Shown: piece by piece, positions 34,608 through 43,801 of the stretch
How the letters are laid out: each line of letters begins with the position of its first letter
Numbering within the stretch: the stretch's first letter is position 1
Source of the DNA: Lachnospiraceae bacterium
Lineage (GTDB): Bacteria > Bacillota > Clostridia > Lachnospirales > Lachnospiraceae
Assembly: GCA_910576125.1 (NCBI GenBank)
Contig: CAJTHM010000002.1
Span: forward strand, 62,001 to 126,000
DNA: 64,000 nt
Direction of reading: 5' to 3'
Notes under the pieces: generated by a model
The model's database searches: none
Told to the model about the DNA's origin: nothing
The model's input: only the letters and a program-made list of their open reading frames with translations
Position numbers and translations under genes: made by a program

Positions 34608-35332
34608 TGAAATGGACGATTATTTTTCCTGTGCTGAATGAAAGGCTGCGGCTGGAGAGCGGCGTGGTGCGCACTGCGGAGTACCTGGAATCCATCGGCT
34701 TCCGCGACTATGAAATCATCATCGTGGACAATGGATCCGAGGACGAGACTCCGCTGATCGCGCAGGGACTTTGTGAAAGGTACGAGGCCGTGAAATATGA
34801 GAGGATTTCCGTCCGGGGCGTTGGCGCGGCGTTCCGCAGGGGCGTGGAAAAATCCGACGGTGAAATCGTGGGCTATATGGACATTGATCTGTCCACCAAT
34901 ATACGGCATCTGGGGGAGGCCATCCGGATTTTTAAAGACAGGCCGGAGGTCGCCTATATCAATGGCAGCCGTTTCGCCCGGGAATCTGACACGAAAGGCC
35001 GGAAATGGTACCGGAGAATCACATCCCAGGGCCTGCTTATTTTGCTGAAGCTTTTCCTGCGGATGAAGTCCACGGATGCCATCTGCGGCTTCACTTTCCT
35101 GCGGCGGGAGACGGCGCTGTCTTTGGTGGAGGGCTGCAGTCAGGACAATGGCTGGTTCTATATGATTGAATTCCTGCTGCGGGCGGAAAAGCGGGGCGTG
35201 AATATACTGGACTATCCTGTGGAATGGCAGGAGGACTACAATACGACAGTCAAAATATTCAGGACAGTTATCAACTATATGGCACAGATTGCCAGATTGT
35301 TCCGGGAATTTTACATCAAGAAGAATATATAG
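34607..35332 (+). CDS. Family 2 glycosyltransferase, soluble dolichyl-phosphate-mannose-synthase-like
   Basis: 241 residues. TIIFPVLNERLRL, IIIVDNGSEDET, GVGAAFRRGVEKSDGEIVGYM and the metal-binding MDIDLSTNIRHL form a complete catalytic set; a conserved INGSRFAR and ICGFTFLRRE follow. No membrane span. It overlaps the preceding membrane-anchored relative by one base, and the two may work as a pair, with this subunit catalytic. Likely product: a polyprenyl-phosphate-linked sugar. Confidence 0.75.
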   Translation: MKWTIIFPVLNERLRLESGVVRTAEYLESIGFRDYEIIIVDNGSEDETPLIAQGLCERYEAVKYERISVRGVGAAFRRGVEKSDGEIVGYMDIDLSTNIRHLGEAIRIFKDRPEVAYINGSRFARESDTKGRKWYRRITSQGLLILLKLFLRMKSTDAICGFTFLRRETALSLVEGCSQDNGWFYMIEFLLRAEKRGVNILDYPVEWQEDYNTTVKIFRTVINYMAQIARLFREFYIKKNI

Positions 35333-35347
35333 GGAAAGGAATTGGAT

Positions 35348-36451
35348 GTGAGCGCACATATTAAACGAATTGATTTGACAAGAGATTATGCTGCCCATCA
35401 GGCAGAATACCGGGAGGCAATCGAGAGAGTCTGCCAGGATGCAGCCTTTTCCGGCGGGAAATACGCGGATGCCTTTGACAGGGAATTCGCGGATTATGTG
35501 GGAGTGCCTTATGCCTGTGGCGTGAACAACGGCACTTCGGCGCTGCACCTGGCCATGCTCGCCCTTGGCGTAGGGCCTGGGGATGAAGTCATCGTACCGG
35601 CCAACACTTATATCGCCACGGCATGGGGAGTCAGCTATACCGGGGCCATACCGGTGTTCGCGGACTGTACGCCGGATACCTGGGAGTTGGATACTGACCT
35701 GCTGGAGGCGAGGATCACTTCCAGGACCAAGGGAATCCTTGGCGTCCACCTGTATGGTCAGCCCTTTGATTACGCGGGGGCAAGGGAGGTCGCTGACAGG
35801 CACGGGTTATTCGTGGCGGAGGACTGTGCACAGGCGCACGGCGCGAAATTTGAGGGAAAGAACGTGGGTTCTCTGGGGGATATCGCCTGCTTCAGCTTCT
35901 ATCCCGGCAAGAACCTCTATGCTTTCGGGGAGGGCGGCAGCGTCACCTGTAAAGAGGAATCCTATTACAGGCATATGACCCGGCTGAAGAACCAGGGCTG
36001 CGATGTGACCTATTATCATGATGAAATCGGATATAATTATCGTCTGGAGGGGCTCCAGGGCGCTGTTCTGTCCGTGGGGCTTAAACTTCTGCCCCAGTGG
36101 ACCAGGAGGCGGCAGGAAATCGGCAGGCGCTATATCAGGGAAATCGCCAATCCCCTGATTCAGATGCAGGCCCATCCTCAGAATACCGAGACGGTCTTCC
36201 ATCTGTTCGTCATCCAGGTGGAGGAGAGGGACAGATTCATACAGTATATGGCGGACGCGGATGTGGAGTGCAACAGGCACTATCCTGTGCCCTGCCATCT
36301 GCAGAAAGCCTATGCCCACTTAGGGTACCGGAAAGGGGACTGCCCCAATGCGGAGCGGCTGGCCAAGCGGTGCGTGACCTTGCCGCTGTTCCCCGAGATG
36401 CGGGAGGACGAAGTCGACAGGGTGATAGAGCTGTGCAATGAATTCCGTTAA
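35348..36451 (+). CDS. Sugar aminotransferase, DegT/DnrJ/EryC1 (QdtB/FdtB-like)
   Basis: 367 residues from GTG 35348, seven bases after AAGGA; a TTG at 35342 is too close. It has IDLTRDYAAHQAEYREAI, GVNNGTSALHLAMLALGVGPGDEVIVPANTYIAT, VAEDCAQAHGA and the PLP lysine K188 in FSFYPGKNLYAFGEGG. The pattern is closest to 3-amino-sugar (QdtB/FdtB) transaminases acting on dTDP-3-keto-6-deoxyhexoses, though regiospecificity cannot be settled from sequence. The GNAT gene 25 bp downstream would N-acylate the new amino group. Confidence 0.75.
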   Translation: MSAHIKRIDLTRDYAAHQAEYREAIERVCQDAAFSGGKYADAFDREFADYVGVPYACGVNNGTSALHLAMLALGVGPGDEVIVPANTYIATAWGVSYTGAIPVFADCTPDTWELDTDLLEARITSRTKGILGVHLYGQPFDYAGAREVADRHGLFVAEDCAQAHGAKFEGKNVGSLGDIACFSFYPGKNLYAFGEGGSVTCKEESYYRHMTRLKNQGCDVTYYHDEIGYNYRLEGLQGAVLSVGLKLLPQWTRRRQEIGRRYIREIANPLIQMQAHPQNTETVFHLFVIQVEERDRFIQYMADADVECNRHYPVPCHLQKAYAHLGYRKGDCPNAERLAKRCVTLPLFPEMREDEVDRVIELCNEFR

Positions 36452-36475
36452 GCGGACGAAAGAGGAGCGTTATAC

Positions 36476-37009
36476 ATGAGAGAATATATCGCCAGGGATG
36501 CAGGCATTTACCTGCGCCTGATGACTTATGAGGATACGGATTTGATAGTGGCCTGGCGCAACAGCGATGCTGTGCGGAAGAACTTCATCTATCAGGAACT
36601 GTTCACCAGACAGGGACATGAGAGCTGGATCAAGAATATGGTAGAGACGGGAAAGGTAGTGCAGACGATTATCTGCGATCTTGCCACGGACAGGCCTCTC
36701 GGAAGCGTATACGTCCGGGATATCGACAGGCAGCACAACAAAGCGGAGTACGGTATCTTTATCGGCGAGGCTGCGGCCAGGGGCAGAGGGATAGGCACTG
36801 CCGCGGCCAGGCTGATGCTCCGGTACTGTTTTGAGGAAGCGGGGCTGCACCGCGTCTATCTGCGGGCCCTGGCCCACAATGGGCAGGCCATCCGCAGCTA
36901 TGAAAAGGCAGGATTCGTGCGGGAGGCCTGCCTGAGAGATGATGTGCGCATCGACGGGAAATACTGCGACATCATCTGGATGGCGGCGCTGAATCCGGCA
37001 GAAGCATAG
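36476..37009 (+). CDS. GNAT acetyltransferase, probably acting on an amino sugar
   Basis: 177 residues. The acetyl-CoA motif is seen in AEYGIFIGEAAARGRGIGTAAARLML, followed by HRVYLRALAHNGQAIRSYEKAGFV; the front has YLRLMTYEDTDLIVAWRN. This is the RimJ/RimL-PseH type. Position directly after a sugar aminotransferase suggests a 3-amino or 4-amino sugar nucleotide as acceptor; PseH activity on the PseC product is an alternative. RBS AGAGGAG precedes ATG 36476. Confidence 0.8.
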   Translation: MREYIARDAGIYLRLMTYEDTDLIVAWRNSDAVRKNFIYQELFTRQGHESWIKNMVETGKVVQTIICDLATDRPLGSVYVRDIDRQHNKAEYGIFIGEAAARGRGIGTAAARLMLRYCFEEAGLHRVYLRALAHNGQAIRSYEKAGFVREACLRDDVRIDGKYCDIIWMAALNPAEA

Positions 37010-37043
37010 CGGGAGGCGCCGGCAGAGCGGCAGGGAGGTTAGG

Positions 37044-38726
37044 ATGAAGGAGAATCGGTTGAGGAAGTGGTGGAAACGTGAGCGGACGACATGCCTGAAA
37101 GCGGTGATTCTGGCATGTCTGCCCGTCATTGCATGTCTGGTCTACTGCGCCGCGAAAGGGCAGAGTATCGGCCAGATCTATCTGCCCGCCTCTGAGCGCA
37201 ATGACGAGTTGATTTATTATAAACAGGTGGAGGCAATCCTGCAGTACGGCTATCCGCAGGGTTATTTCGGGTTTAATGAAAGCCATGCCCTGAAGCTTTC
37301 CTTTGCCGCGTGGAGTCCGGTTCTGGTGCTGCCCTGGGTACTGTGGGGCCTGGCGTTCGGCTGGAACCTGCTATCGCCTGTCCTGTGCAATATTTTTCTG
37401 CTGACGGCAGCCATGCTTTTGTTCGGCCTGTTGGCGAAGCCGGACTGGAAACAGATTGGCATCCTGACGTTTCTGTTCTTCCTGTACATGCCCTTTTCCT
37501 GGTACATGCTCTGCGGCATGCCTGAGATTGGCTGTATCAGCATGCTGATAGTCTTCTATGGGCTGGCGGCGGCTTATCTGCGCAGGGGGAGGGCCGTGCT
37601 GCTGGCGGCGATGTTCGGGCTGGCAGGGCTGCTCACTTTGATGCGGCCTTATCTGCTGCTCTTTTTGTTCCTTCCGGCTTATTTCTGGACAGTCAGATCC
37701 GGCGCGGCACAGAGAGCGCGCAGACTGGAGCTGAAAGGATGGAAACGCCTCCTGCATGGCATTGCCGCAGGGCGGAGGGGCATCCTGGGCTCTGCGGCCA
37801 TCATAGCGGCAGTGCTGGGGATTTACGGATGGGTGAACCATTTTCTGGCGGCAGAGTATCTGGAACCGCTTTTTTATATGGATTGGCTGACTGCCTTTTT
37901 TGAAAAGGGACTGCCGGGCGGCCTGCGGAACTTTTTTGGTTCCCTGTATTATTCAGGAATGCAGTTTTTGGGGCATATGCGCCAGGGGGCGGTAAGCGGG
38001 CTGGCGGCCGGAGCTATCTTCTGCTGCTATATCTTCCTGTTCCTGCTGCTTTTGTATCAGTGGTTTTGTGATTTTGCGGTTTTGCGCAGAGACAGGAAAA
38101 GGGGGCAGGACTGCGGGGAGCTTTCCGGGCAGCTGGCTTTGGAGGGGCATCTGGCGTTTGCCTTTCTGGGAATGCTGGGGGCACAGCTTTTGATGTACAA
38201 CTTTTTTGACGGATGCAAGCATCTGCTGACTTTCTTGGCAGTGGGCATATTTGTGGTCAGCAGGATGCGGACAGTATATCTGAAAAAGGCCATCCTGACG
38301 GGAGCAGTGTTCGCCTATTTCTTTTTCTACCGCGGAGCAGGCTTTGAGGCCTATGAGCCGGATTTTGCGGAGCCGGCCATAACAGCGGAAATGGAGCTGT
38401 GGAACGAAGCGGCAGGAAGGGAACTTGCCCTGACCGGGGATGAGAGGCCGAATTATGACAATGTCGTCATATGGGTGTTGTCGGATGAAGTGCAGGGGGG
38501 CACGGCATATACAGGCTGGCAGTATCTGTACTCGCTGCCTGCGGGCTTCGGCATCAGCTGCTGCACATCCGATTATTGCATGGAGCAGTTCGGAAATTTA
38601 AAAAGCAGATATATCTGCGTGGTGCCCGGCGGCCCGATTGAGGCAAAATGTATTACAATGGGATACGGAAAAATCGTGGGAAATGAACGCGCGGCGCTTT
38701 ATTCCCGCCAGGGCAGGAAAGAATAA
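37044..38726 (+). CDS. Polytopic membrane protein, probable GT-C glycosyltransferase (copy A)
   Basis: 560 residues, ~11 spans. After span 1 comes LPASERNDELIYYKQVEAIL then YPQGYFGFNESHALKLSFA, carrying acidic residues in the first outer loop as in GT-C enzymes. The C-terminal ~120 residues (NYDNVVIWVLSDEVQGGTAY, GFGISCCTSDY) form an extracellular domain. It is clearly paralogous to 39688-41289 along its whole length. The two flank a DPM1-like gene that could make their shared polyprenyl-phosphate donor. RBS GGGAGG precedes ATG 37044. Confidence 0.6.
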   Translation: MKENRLRKWWKRERTTCLKAVILACLPVIACLVYCAAKGQSIGQIYLPASERNDELIYYKQVEAILQYGYPQGYFGFNESHALKLSFAAWSPVLVLPWVLWGLAFGWNLLSPVLCNIFLLTAAMLLFGLLAKPDWKQIGILTFLFFLYMPFSWYMLCGMPEIGCISMLIVFYGLAAAYLRRGRAVLLAAMFGLAGLLTLMRPYLLLFLFLPAYFWTVRSGAAQRARRLELKGWKRLLHGIAAGRRGILGSAAIIAAVLGIYGWVNHFLAAEYLEPLFYMDWLTAFFEKGLPGGLRNFFGSLYYSGMQFLGHMRQGAVSGLAAGAIFCCYIFLFLLLLYQWFCDFAVLRRDRKRGQDCGELSGQLALEGHLAFAFLGMLGAQLLMYNFFDGCKHLLTFLAVGIFVVSRMRTVYLKKAILTGAVFAYFFFYRGAGFEAYEPDFAEPAITAEMELWNEAAGRELALTGDERPNYDNVVIWVLSDEVQGGTAYTGWQYLYSLPAGFGISCCTSDYCMEQFGNLKSRYICVVPGGPIEAKCITMGYGKIVGNERAALYSRQGRKE

Positions 38727-38741
38727 GGAGTGGCAGGACAG

Positions 38742-39674
38742 ATGAAGAAAATCAGCTTTGTGATTCCCTGCTATCACTCGGAGCATACGCTTCCCCATGT
38801 GATAGCGGAAATTGAAGAAAAGATGCAGACGATGGAGCAGTACCGGTATGACGTGTTCCTGGTGAACGACTGCTCCCCTGACGATACGCTGGGGACTATC
38901 CGCAGGCTTTGCGAGACCCATGAGAATATAAGGGGAATCGATTTCGCCAAAAATTTCGGGCAGCATTCCGCGCTGATGGCGGGACTGCGGTATTCGGACG
39001 GGGACTATGTGGTATGTCTGGACGACGATGGGCAGACTCCGGCAAATGAGGTGGACAAGCTGATCCTGAAGCTGGAAGAGGGCTATGACGCCGTGTATGC
39101 CAGCTATGACCATAAGCAGCATTCCGCATTCCGGAATCTGGGCAGCAGGGTGAACGAGCGGATGACCCGCTCCATGCTGGGCAAGCCTGCGGAGCTGTAC
39201 ATCTCCAGCTATTTTGCGGTGAAGCGGTTCGTGGTGGAGGATATGATCCGCTATGAGAATTCCTATCCGTATATCATCGGGCTGGTGCTGAGGGCCACCA
39301 GAAATATCGCCAATGTGCCTGTGGATCACAGGGAGAGGGAAGAGGGCTCTTCCGGCTATACTTTCAAGAAACTGTTTGCGCTGTGGTTCAATGGCTTTAC
39401 CGCCTTTTCGGTGAAGCCTCTCAGGATTGCCACCGCTTTGGGGGCAATCAGCGCGGCGGCGGGATTCCTGTACGGTTTTTATACCATTATCAAGCGGCTG
39501 CTGAACCCTGACGTGCCTATGGGCTTCAGCTCTCTGATGTCGGCGCTTGTGTTCTTCGGCGGCATGATCATGCTGATGCTGGGGCTGATAGGAGAGTATA
39601 TCGGACGCATCTACATCAGCCTGAACAATTCCCCGCAGTATGTCATTCGGGAAAAAATCAACATGGATGAGTGA
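38742..39674 (+). CDS. Polyprenyl-phosphate glycosyltransferase (GtrB/DPM1-like)
   Basis: 310 residues from ATG 38742. SFVIPCYHSEHTLPHVIAEI, VFLVNDCSPDDT, AKNFGQHSALMAGLRYSDGDYVV, the metal-binding CLDDDGQTPANEV, then REEGSSGYTFKKLFALWFNG and two C-terminal spans are all typical of GtrB-type enzymes. These move a sugar from a nucleotide donor to undecaprenyl phosphate at the inner face. Placed between two paralogous GT-C candidates. Confidence 0.85.
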   Translation: MKKISFVIPCYHSEHTLPHVIAEIEEKMQTMEQYRYDVFLVNDCSPDDTLGTIRRLCETHENIRGIDFAKNFGQHSALMAGLRYSDGDYVVCLDDDGQTPANEVDKLILKLEEGYDAVYASYDHKQHSAFRNLGSRVNERMTRSMLGKPAELYISSYFAVKRFVVEDMIRYENSYPYIIGLVLRATRNIANVPVDHREREEGSSGYTFKKLFALWFNGFTAFSVKPLRIATALGAISAAAGFLYGFYTIIKRLLNPDVPMGFSSLMSALVFFGGMIMLMLGLIGEYIGRIYISLNNSPQYVIREKINMDE

Positions 39675-39687
39675 CGGAGGGATCCGG

Positions 39688-41289
39688 ATGGAGAGATTCT
39701 TGGATTGGTGGAAAAGAGAAGAAAGGTATGTCACGCTCATAAAGTCGCTGCTGCTTCTGCTGCTGCCTCTGGTATGCTGTGCGGCATACTGCGGGGCACA
39801 GGGACATTGGATCGGGGAGGTCTATCTGCCCTCTTCGCAGTGGAATGACGAGCTGTTCTACTATAAGCAGGTGGAGGGAATCCTGAGCCATGGGTATCCT
39901 CAGGGATACTTCGGCTTCAATGAGAGCCACGCGCTGAAACTCTCTTTTGCGGCCTGGAGCCCTGTGCTGGTATTTCCGTGGGTCATCTGGGGGCTGCTGT
40001 TCGGCTGGAACCTGTCTTCGCCGGTGATATGCAATATCGTGCTGCTGTCCCTTGCCTGTTTTTTGTATGTATGGCTTGTGAAGCCCTCCTGGAAACAGCT
40101 TGGAGCCGTGGCTTTTCTGTTCTGCCTGTATAATAACTTCGCGCGGTACATGCTTTCCGGGATGCCGGAGGCGCTCTGTTTTGTCATGCTGATTCTTTTC
40201 TATTCCCTGGCAGTCAGTTATCTGCGGCGCAGGAAAGACTATAAAATCGCAGTGTTGTTTCTCATGTCATGTACCATGACCCTCATGCGGCCATATCTGG
40301 CTTTGTTCCTGCTGCTTCCGGCTTACTTTTGGATCAGCAGGGAACGGACATGTCTTGGAAAATGGCTGAGCGCTTTGGGGTCTTTGCTGGTCATGGGAGT
40401 GACGCTTGGCATATATGCCTGCATCAAGCATTATCTTGGCGCGGAATATCTGACGCCGCTGTTTTTTACGGACTGGATAGAGGCTTTTTTCCGGCAGGGA
40501 TTTGTGGGCGGTCTGCGGTTCACATTTGCGAAACTGCTGACGAAAGGACAGGAATATATCGCTTACGCGAAACAGGGAATCCGCGCGGTGAATACTACAG
40601 GGGCCATCTATGCGGGGTACCTGATCTGCCTTTTCGTATTGGCGGTACAGTGCGCGGAGGAGTGGTATGCCGGACGGCGTTCCCGCAGGAATGTGGCCGG
40701 AAGCTGCATGGCGGTCAGATGCCATCTGGCGTTTTGCTTTCTGGCCATGCTGCCGGCGCTGCTTTTGATGTACAAAACCATTGAGGGCAGCAGGCATCTG
40801 CTGACGTTCATGGCAGCAGCGGTGTTCCTGATTCCGCTGGTGGAGGCGAGATTCCATGTGAAAGCGCTGTGCCTGGGAGCGGTCTTTGCGTATCTGTATA
40901 TCTACAGGGCCACAGACCCTTATGATTATCAGGTGGCTTACCTGCAGGAGGAGATCCGGGTTTCTCTGGAGGAATGGCAGGCTGTTTTTTCCGAATCTCT
41001 TGTGCTGGAGGAGGAAAATACGCCGAACTACGAAAATGTAGTCATATGGACCCAGAGCGACATGGTGGAAGATGCCCCTGTGTACACTACCTGGCAGCTA
41101 TTGTATGCGCTGCCGGAGGGTTTTGGAATCAGCTGCTGTACGCGGGATTATGTGATAGAGAATGCGGAGTCCCTAAAGAGCCGTTATCTGCTGGGGCCTG
41201 CAGGCGGTGAGATAGAGCGGCTGTGCGAAGAGACCGGCTGCAGGCTGCTGTACGGTGACGGAGAAATGGTTCTGTATGAGATTCCCTGA
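39688..41289 (+). CDS. Polytopic membrane protein, probable GT-C glycosyltransferase (copy B)
   Basis: 533 residues from ATG 39688, which follows GGAGGG; an ATG upstream at 39640 would overlap the previous gene. It matches 37044-38726 throughout: LPSSQWNDELFYYKQVEGIL, YPQGYFGFNESHALKLSFA, WKQLGAVAFLFCLYNNFARY, NYENVVIWTQSDMVED and GFGISCCTRDY. The conserved NDE, the FNESHALKLSFAAWSP segment and the two adjacent cysteines mark a distinct family. It is convergent with the SGNH gene, with only 2 bp between stops. Confidence 0.6.
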   Translation: MERFLDWWKREERYVTLIKSLLLLLLPLVCCAAYCGAQGHWIGEVYLPSSQWNDELFYYKQVEGILSHGYPQGYFGFNESHALKLSFAAWSPVLVFPWVIWGLLFGWNLSSPVICNIVLLSLACFLYVWLVKPSWKQLGAVAFLFCLYNNFARYMLSGMPEALCFVMLILFYSLAVSYLRRRKDYKIAVLFLMSCTMTLMRPYLALFLLLPAYFWISRERTCLGKWLSALGSLLVMGVTLGIYACIKHYLGAEYLTPLFFTDWIEAFFRQGFVGGLRFTFAKLLTKGQEYIAYAKQGIRAVNTTGAIYAGYLICLFVLAVQCAEEWYAGRRSRRNVAGSCMAVRCHLAFCFLAMLPALLLMYKTIEGSRHLLTFMAAAVFLIPLVEARFHVKALCLGAVFAYLYIYRATDPYDYQVAYLQEEIRVSLEEWQAVFSESLVLEEENTPNYENVVIWTQSDMVEDAPVYTTWQLLYALPEGFGISCCTRDYVIENAESLKSRYLLGPAGGEIERLCEETGCRLLYGDGEMVLYEIP

Positions 41290-41291
41290 GC

Positions 41292-42707
41292 TCAGCGGAT
41301 CAGGCGGATCAGGCTTTTCCCGATAAGGTAACGGTAAGCGGCGTCAGGATGCACCTGATCCGGAAGATACTGGTTCCAATTGCCGCTGTCCACTCCCAAA
41401 TCATGATAAGTATCCAGAACATCCACTTGAAGTTCTTCTGAGAGAGACAGGACAGAATCCACATAGTCTTTCAGGACATACTTCCCGTCTCCATGGGGTT
41501 CTGTGCCATCCTGATAATAGTGACAGTAGGAAGGGGTGCACAGGATAATCTGGGCATTGGGGAAGCTGGTCAGCAGGGTATCCACCGCGGTGCGGATAGC
41601 GCCGCGATAGGTGGCAGTGTCCATGGGATTCTCTTCAGAAGAGACAGTGAGTCCGAGAAAATAATCATTGAGTCCGTAATTTATGACAAAGCACAAATTC
41701 TCATCAGGGGAATCAGGGGAATTTTCTGACAGATAAGAAGAGACCCCCCGATATACCTGGGTTTCCTGGGGCAGGGCAGACAGATTTCTCTCGGCAAAGG
41801 CTTTCGCGATGCCGGGCAGGGCGATTAGAGCATCCGGACATTCCGCAGCGGTATTGCCGCCGTAGCCGCAGTTGTAGACAGAGGCGCCGGAAAGACCGGC
41901 GACGACTCCGGGAATGGAGGCGCTGTCCGTATAATTGCCGATGACGCTGTCCCCGAAGAAGACCAGGCGTTTGCCGGACAGATCCGGAAAGCTCTCAGGC
42001 GCGGTCCGCATTTTTCCGGTGACTGCCGCCAAATCCTCTGCAAAAAGGGATGCTTTGCCCGGGACGACAAAATGCTCGCTTAAAATCGTGCTTTCCAGAA
42101 GAATCGTCCTGGCGATGGATTCGTTTACCAGCCAGGGATTTTCATAGTTGTCCGGATTCGCAAGCAGCCATTCGCAATGTCCCGGAAAGAAGAAATGGGA
42201 ATTTGGAATCTCCGGTGCGCCAAGAAGGAAAGCGGAGTAGTCCGAGAGAACCTGCTGGTATTCTTCTTCCGAAAGACTGGTCCAGTAGTCTGAAGACGGA
42301 TAAGCAAGAATGATCTCAAAGATGACGGAGGGGTATTGATTTATCAAATCCTCCAGTTCCTGCAGGCTGACCTTGTCCGGCCGGATGCCGAGATACACGG
42401 ACAAAATGGTGTTTCCCGACCGGGCGATCCGCTTCATGTATTGTTCCATGACGGAGAAGCTGGGGATGCAATAGGATGCCTTGAAAGCCGTCAGGTCATA
42501 GTAATTCTGAAAATCCGCTTCGGAGTAGGTGTCTATGGGATACATGGACAGGAATACAGTATCATAGGCCTCTGAGGCGATTTTTTTGTAATCCTCCCTT
42601 TGGGCTGCCGGCCTGCTGAAGATTATGAAAAGAAAAACAACAGCTATGACAGGCAGCGACAGGAGGATGAATTTGAAAGAAATTGATTTACGCATACTTT
42701 TTTTCAT
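41292..42707 (-). CDS. Membrane-anchored SGNH/GDSL hydrolase or O-acetyltransferase partner
   Basis: 471 residues on the minus strand. The N-terminal anchor is FKFILLSLPVIAVVFLFIIF. SGNH blocks are complete: FFGDSVIGNY (Ser254), GYGGNTAAE, NYGLNDYF and DQVHPDAA (D450, His453). Such proteins remove or transfer acyl groups on extracellular glycans. It is the last gene of a three-gene minus-strand operon with an OafA-type acyltransferase, which would deliver the acyl group. Confidence 0.8.
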   Translation of the reverse strand: MKKSMRKSISFKFILLSLPVIAVVFLFIIFSRPAAQREDYKKIASEAYDTVFLSMYPIDTYSEADFQNYYDLTAFKASYCIPSFSVMEQYMKRIARSGNTILSVYLGIRPDKVSLQELEDLINQYPSVIFEIILAYPSSDYWTSLSEEEYQQVLSDYSAFLLGAPEIPNSHFFFPGHCEWLLANPDNYENPWLVNESIARTILLESTILSEHFVVPGKASLFAEDLAAVTGKMRTAPESFPDLSGKRLVFFGDSVIGNYTDSASIPGVVAGLSGASVYNCGYGGNTAAECPDALIALPGIAKAFAERNLSALPQETQVYRGVSSYLSENSPDSPDENLCFVINYGLNDYFLGLTVSSEENPMDTATYRGAIRTAVDTLLTSFPNAQIILCTPSYCHYYQDGTEPHGDGKYVLKDYVDSVLSLSEELQVDVLDTYHDLGVDSGNWNQYLPDQVHPDAAYRYLIGKSLIRLIR

Positions 42708-42738
42708 GACGGTTCCTTTCTGAAAATAATTTGCATCT

Positions 42739-43794
42739 TCAGCGCGAAAGCAGTTTCCGCAGTTTCGTAATCTTTTTTACAGTTTCCAGCAGAACAGAAT
42801 ATAATATGCAGGATACCAAAAGGAGCAGGAAAGAGATTCCCGCATATTTGAACTGGTAAATATACTGTCTCCAGAGTATCTGATAGAAAAAGGTGTGCAC
42901 CAGATAGATATTCATGGAATGCTTTCCCACAAAGGCAAGCGCCCGCCCCGGGACAGGCAGGGAGCCAGGCAGGGCGGCTGCCAGGAAAATCAGGAACAGG
43001 GCCACAGGGGCATCCACAAGGTGGGCATAATAGGCATGTATTACATAATTCTGCCTGATCAGGACGCACAGGATGAAGCCGGCGATTCCTGCCAGCCATT
43101 GAAACGCGGGATGGAGCTTCAGGTTCAACAGCTTATCCGGCCATTTCCCATAGGCGGCGCAGACGCCGAAGACCGCCACGAACAGATATCGCTGCAGATC
43201 CGGTTCCACAGTGACGGCATGGGGCAGGAAAAAGGCAATCAGCAGGATGGGATAGCCGATTTTTGCCGTGAGCCATGTCAGGAGCGGGACGAGGAAAATC
43301 AGGATATAAGCGATTTCCATATACCACCATGTGGCATTCAGCGTGGGGGTATTGAAGAACATGGACAGCCCCAGGGCATCGGTCAGCAAAAGCACTATCC
43401 CCTGCTTGTCCGTCCCATAGAGGGACTGATAATCGAACTTGTACCACCACAGCAGGTTCACACTCAGATAGAGAACGGCGAAATTGAGCATCAGGCGAAA
43501 GAACCGTTTTGCGGCCTGATTATAGGCGGTCTTCCAGAAGAGGTCTTCCGGCAGCGCGTCCTTTTGGGCCAGTAGCCCGGTGGCGATACCGAAAGCGGTC
43601 AGGAATACGAATACGGCCACACAGATATTTCCGAAGCCGGAAAAGAGCAGGAAACCTTCCCGGGAAAATGGCGCATGGTTCACCTCCAGAGATACTATCA
43701 GTTCTTCGTTCTCAAATAAATGGTAGAACAACAGGAGCAGGATTGCCAGCCCCTTTGCCATATCGGAATGATTCTTCGTGAATTGCTTCTGCAT
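42739..43794 (-). CDS. Acyltransferase family 3 (OafA-like) membrane protein
   Basis: 351 residues from ATG 43794 (GAGGGA just ahead); an upstream in-frame start would overlap the previous gene. About ten spans, with the acyltransferase-3 opening SDMAKGLAILLLLFYHLFEN, whose YHL His is the conserved catalytic-type residue. TWWYMEIAYILIFLVPLL and a late GKHSMNIYLVHTFFY follow. Members O-acetylate surface polysaccharides or peptidoglycan. It is coupled to the upstream membrane protein and the downstream SGNH gene. Confidence 0.85.
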   Translation of the reverse strand: MQKQFTKNHSDMAKGLAILLLLFYHLFENEELIVSLEVNHAPFSREGFLLFSGFGNICVAVFVFLTAFGIATGLLAQKDALPEDLFWKTAYNQAAKRFFRLMLNFAVLYLSVNLLWWYKFDYQSLYGTDKQGIVLLLTDALGLSMFFNTPTLNATWWYMEIAYILIFLVPLLTWLTAKIGYPILLIAFFLPHAVTVEPDLQRYLFVAVFGVCAAYGKWPDKLLNLKLHPAFQWLAGIAGFILCVLIRQNYVIHAYYAHLVDAPVALFLIFLAAALPGSLPVPGRALAFVGKHSMNIYLVHTFFYQILWRQYIYQFKYAGISFLLLLVSCILYSVLLETVKKITKLRKLLSR

Positions 43795-43801
43795 GATTCC
43801 C

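Noticed and set aside
34574..35803. Long minus-strand frame (409 codons) opposite two glycan genes
   Set aside because: Antisense of a complete glycosyltransferase and the start of an aminotransferase; product has no domain features.
38598..39740. Minus-strand frame of 380 codons
   Set aside because: Shadow of the GtrB-like gene on the other strand.
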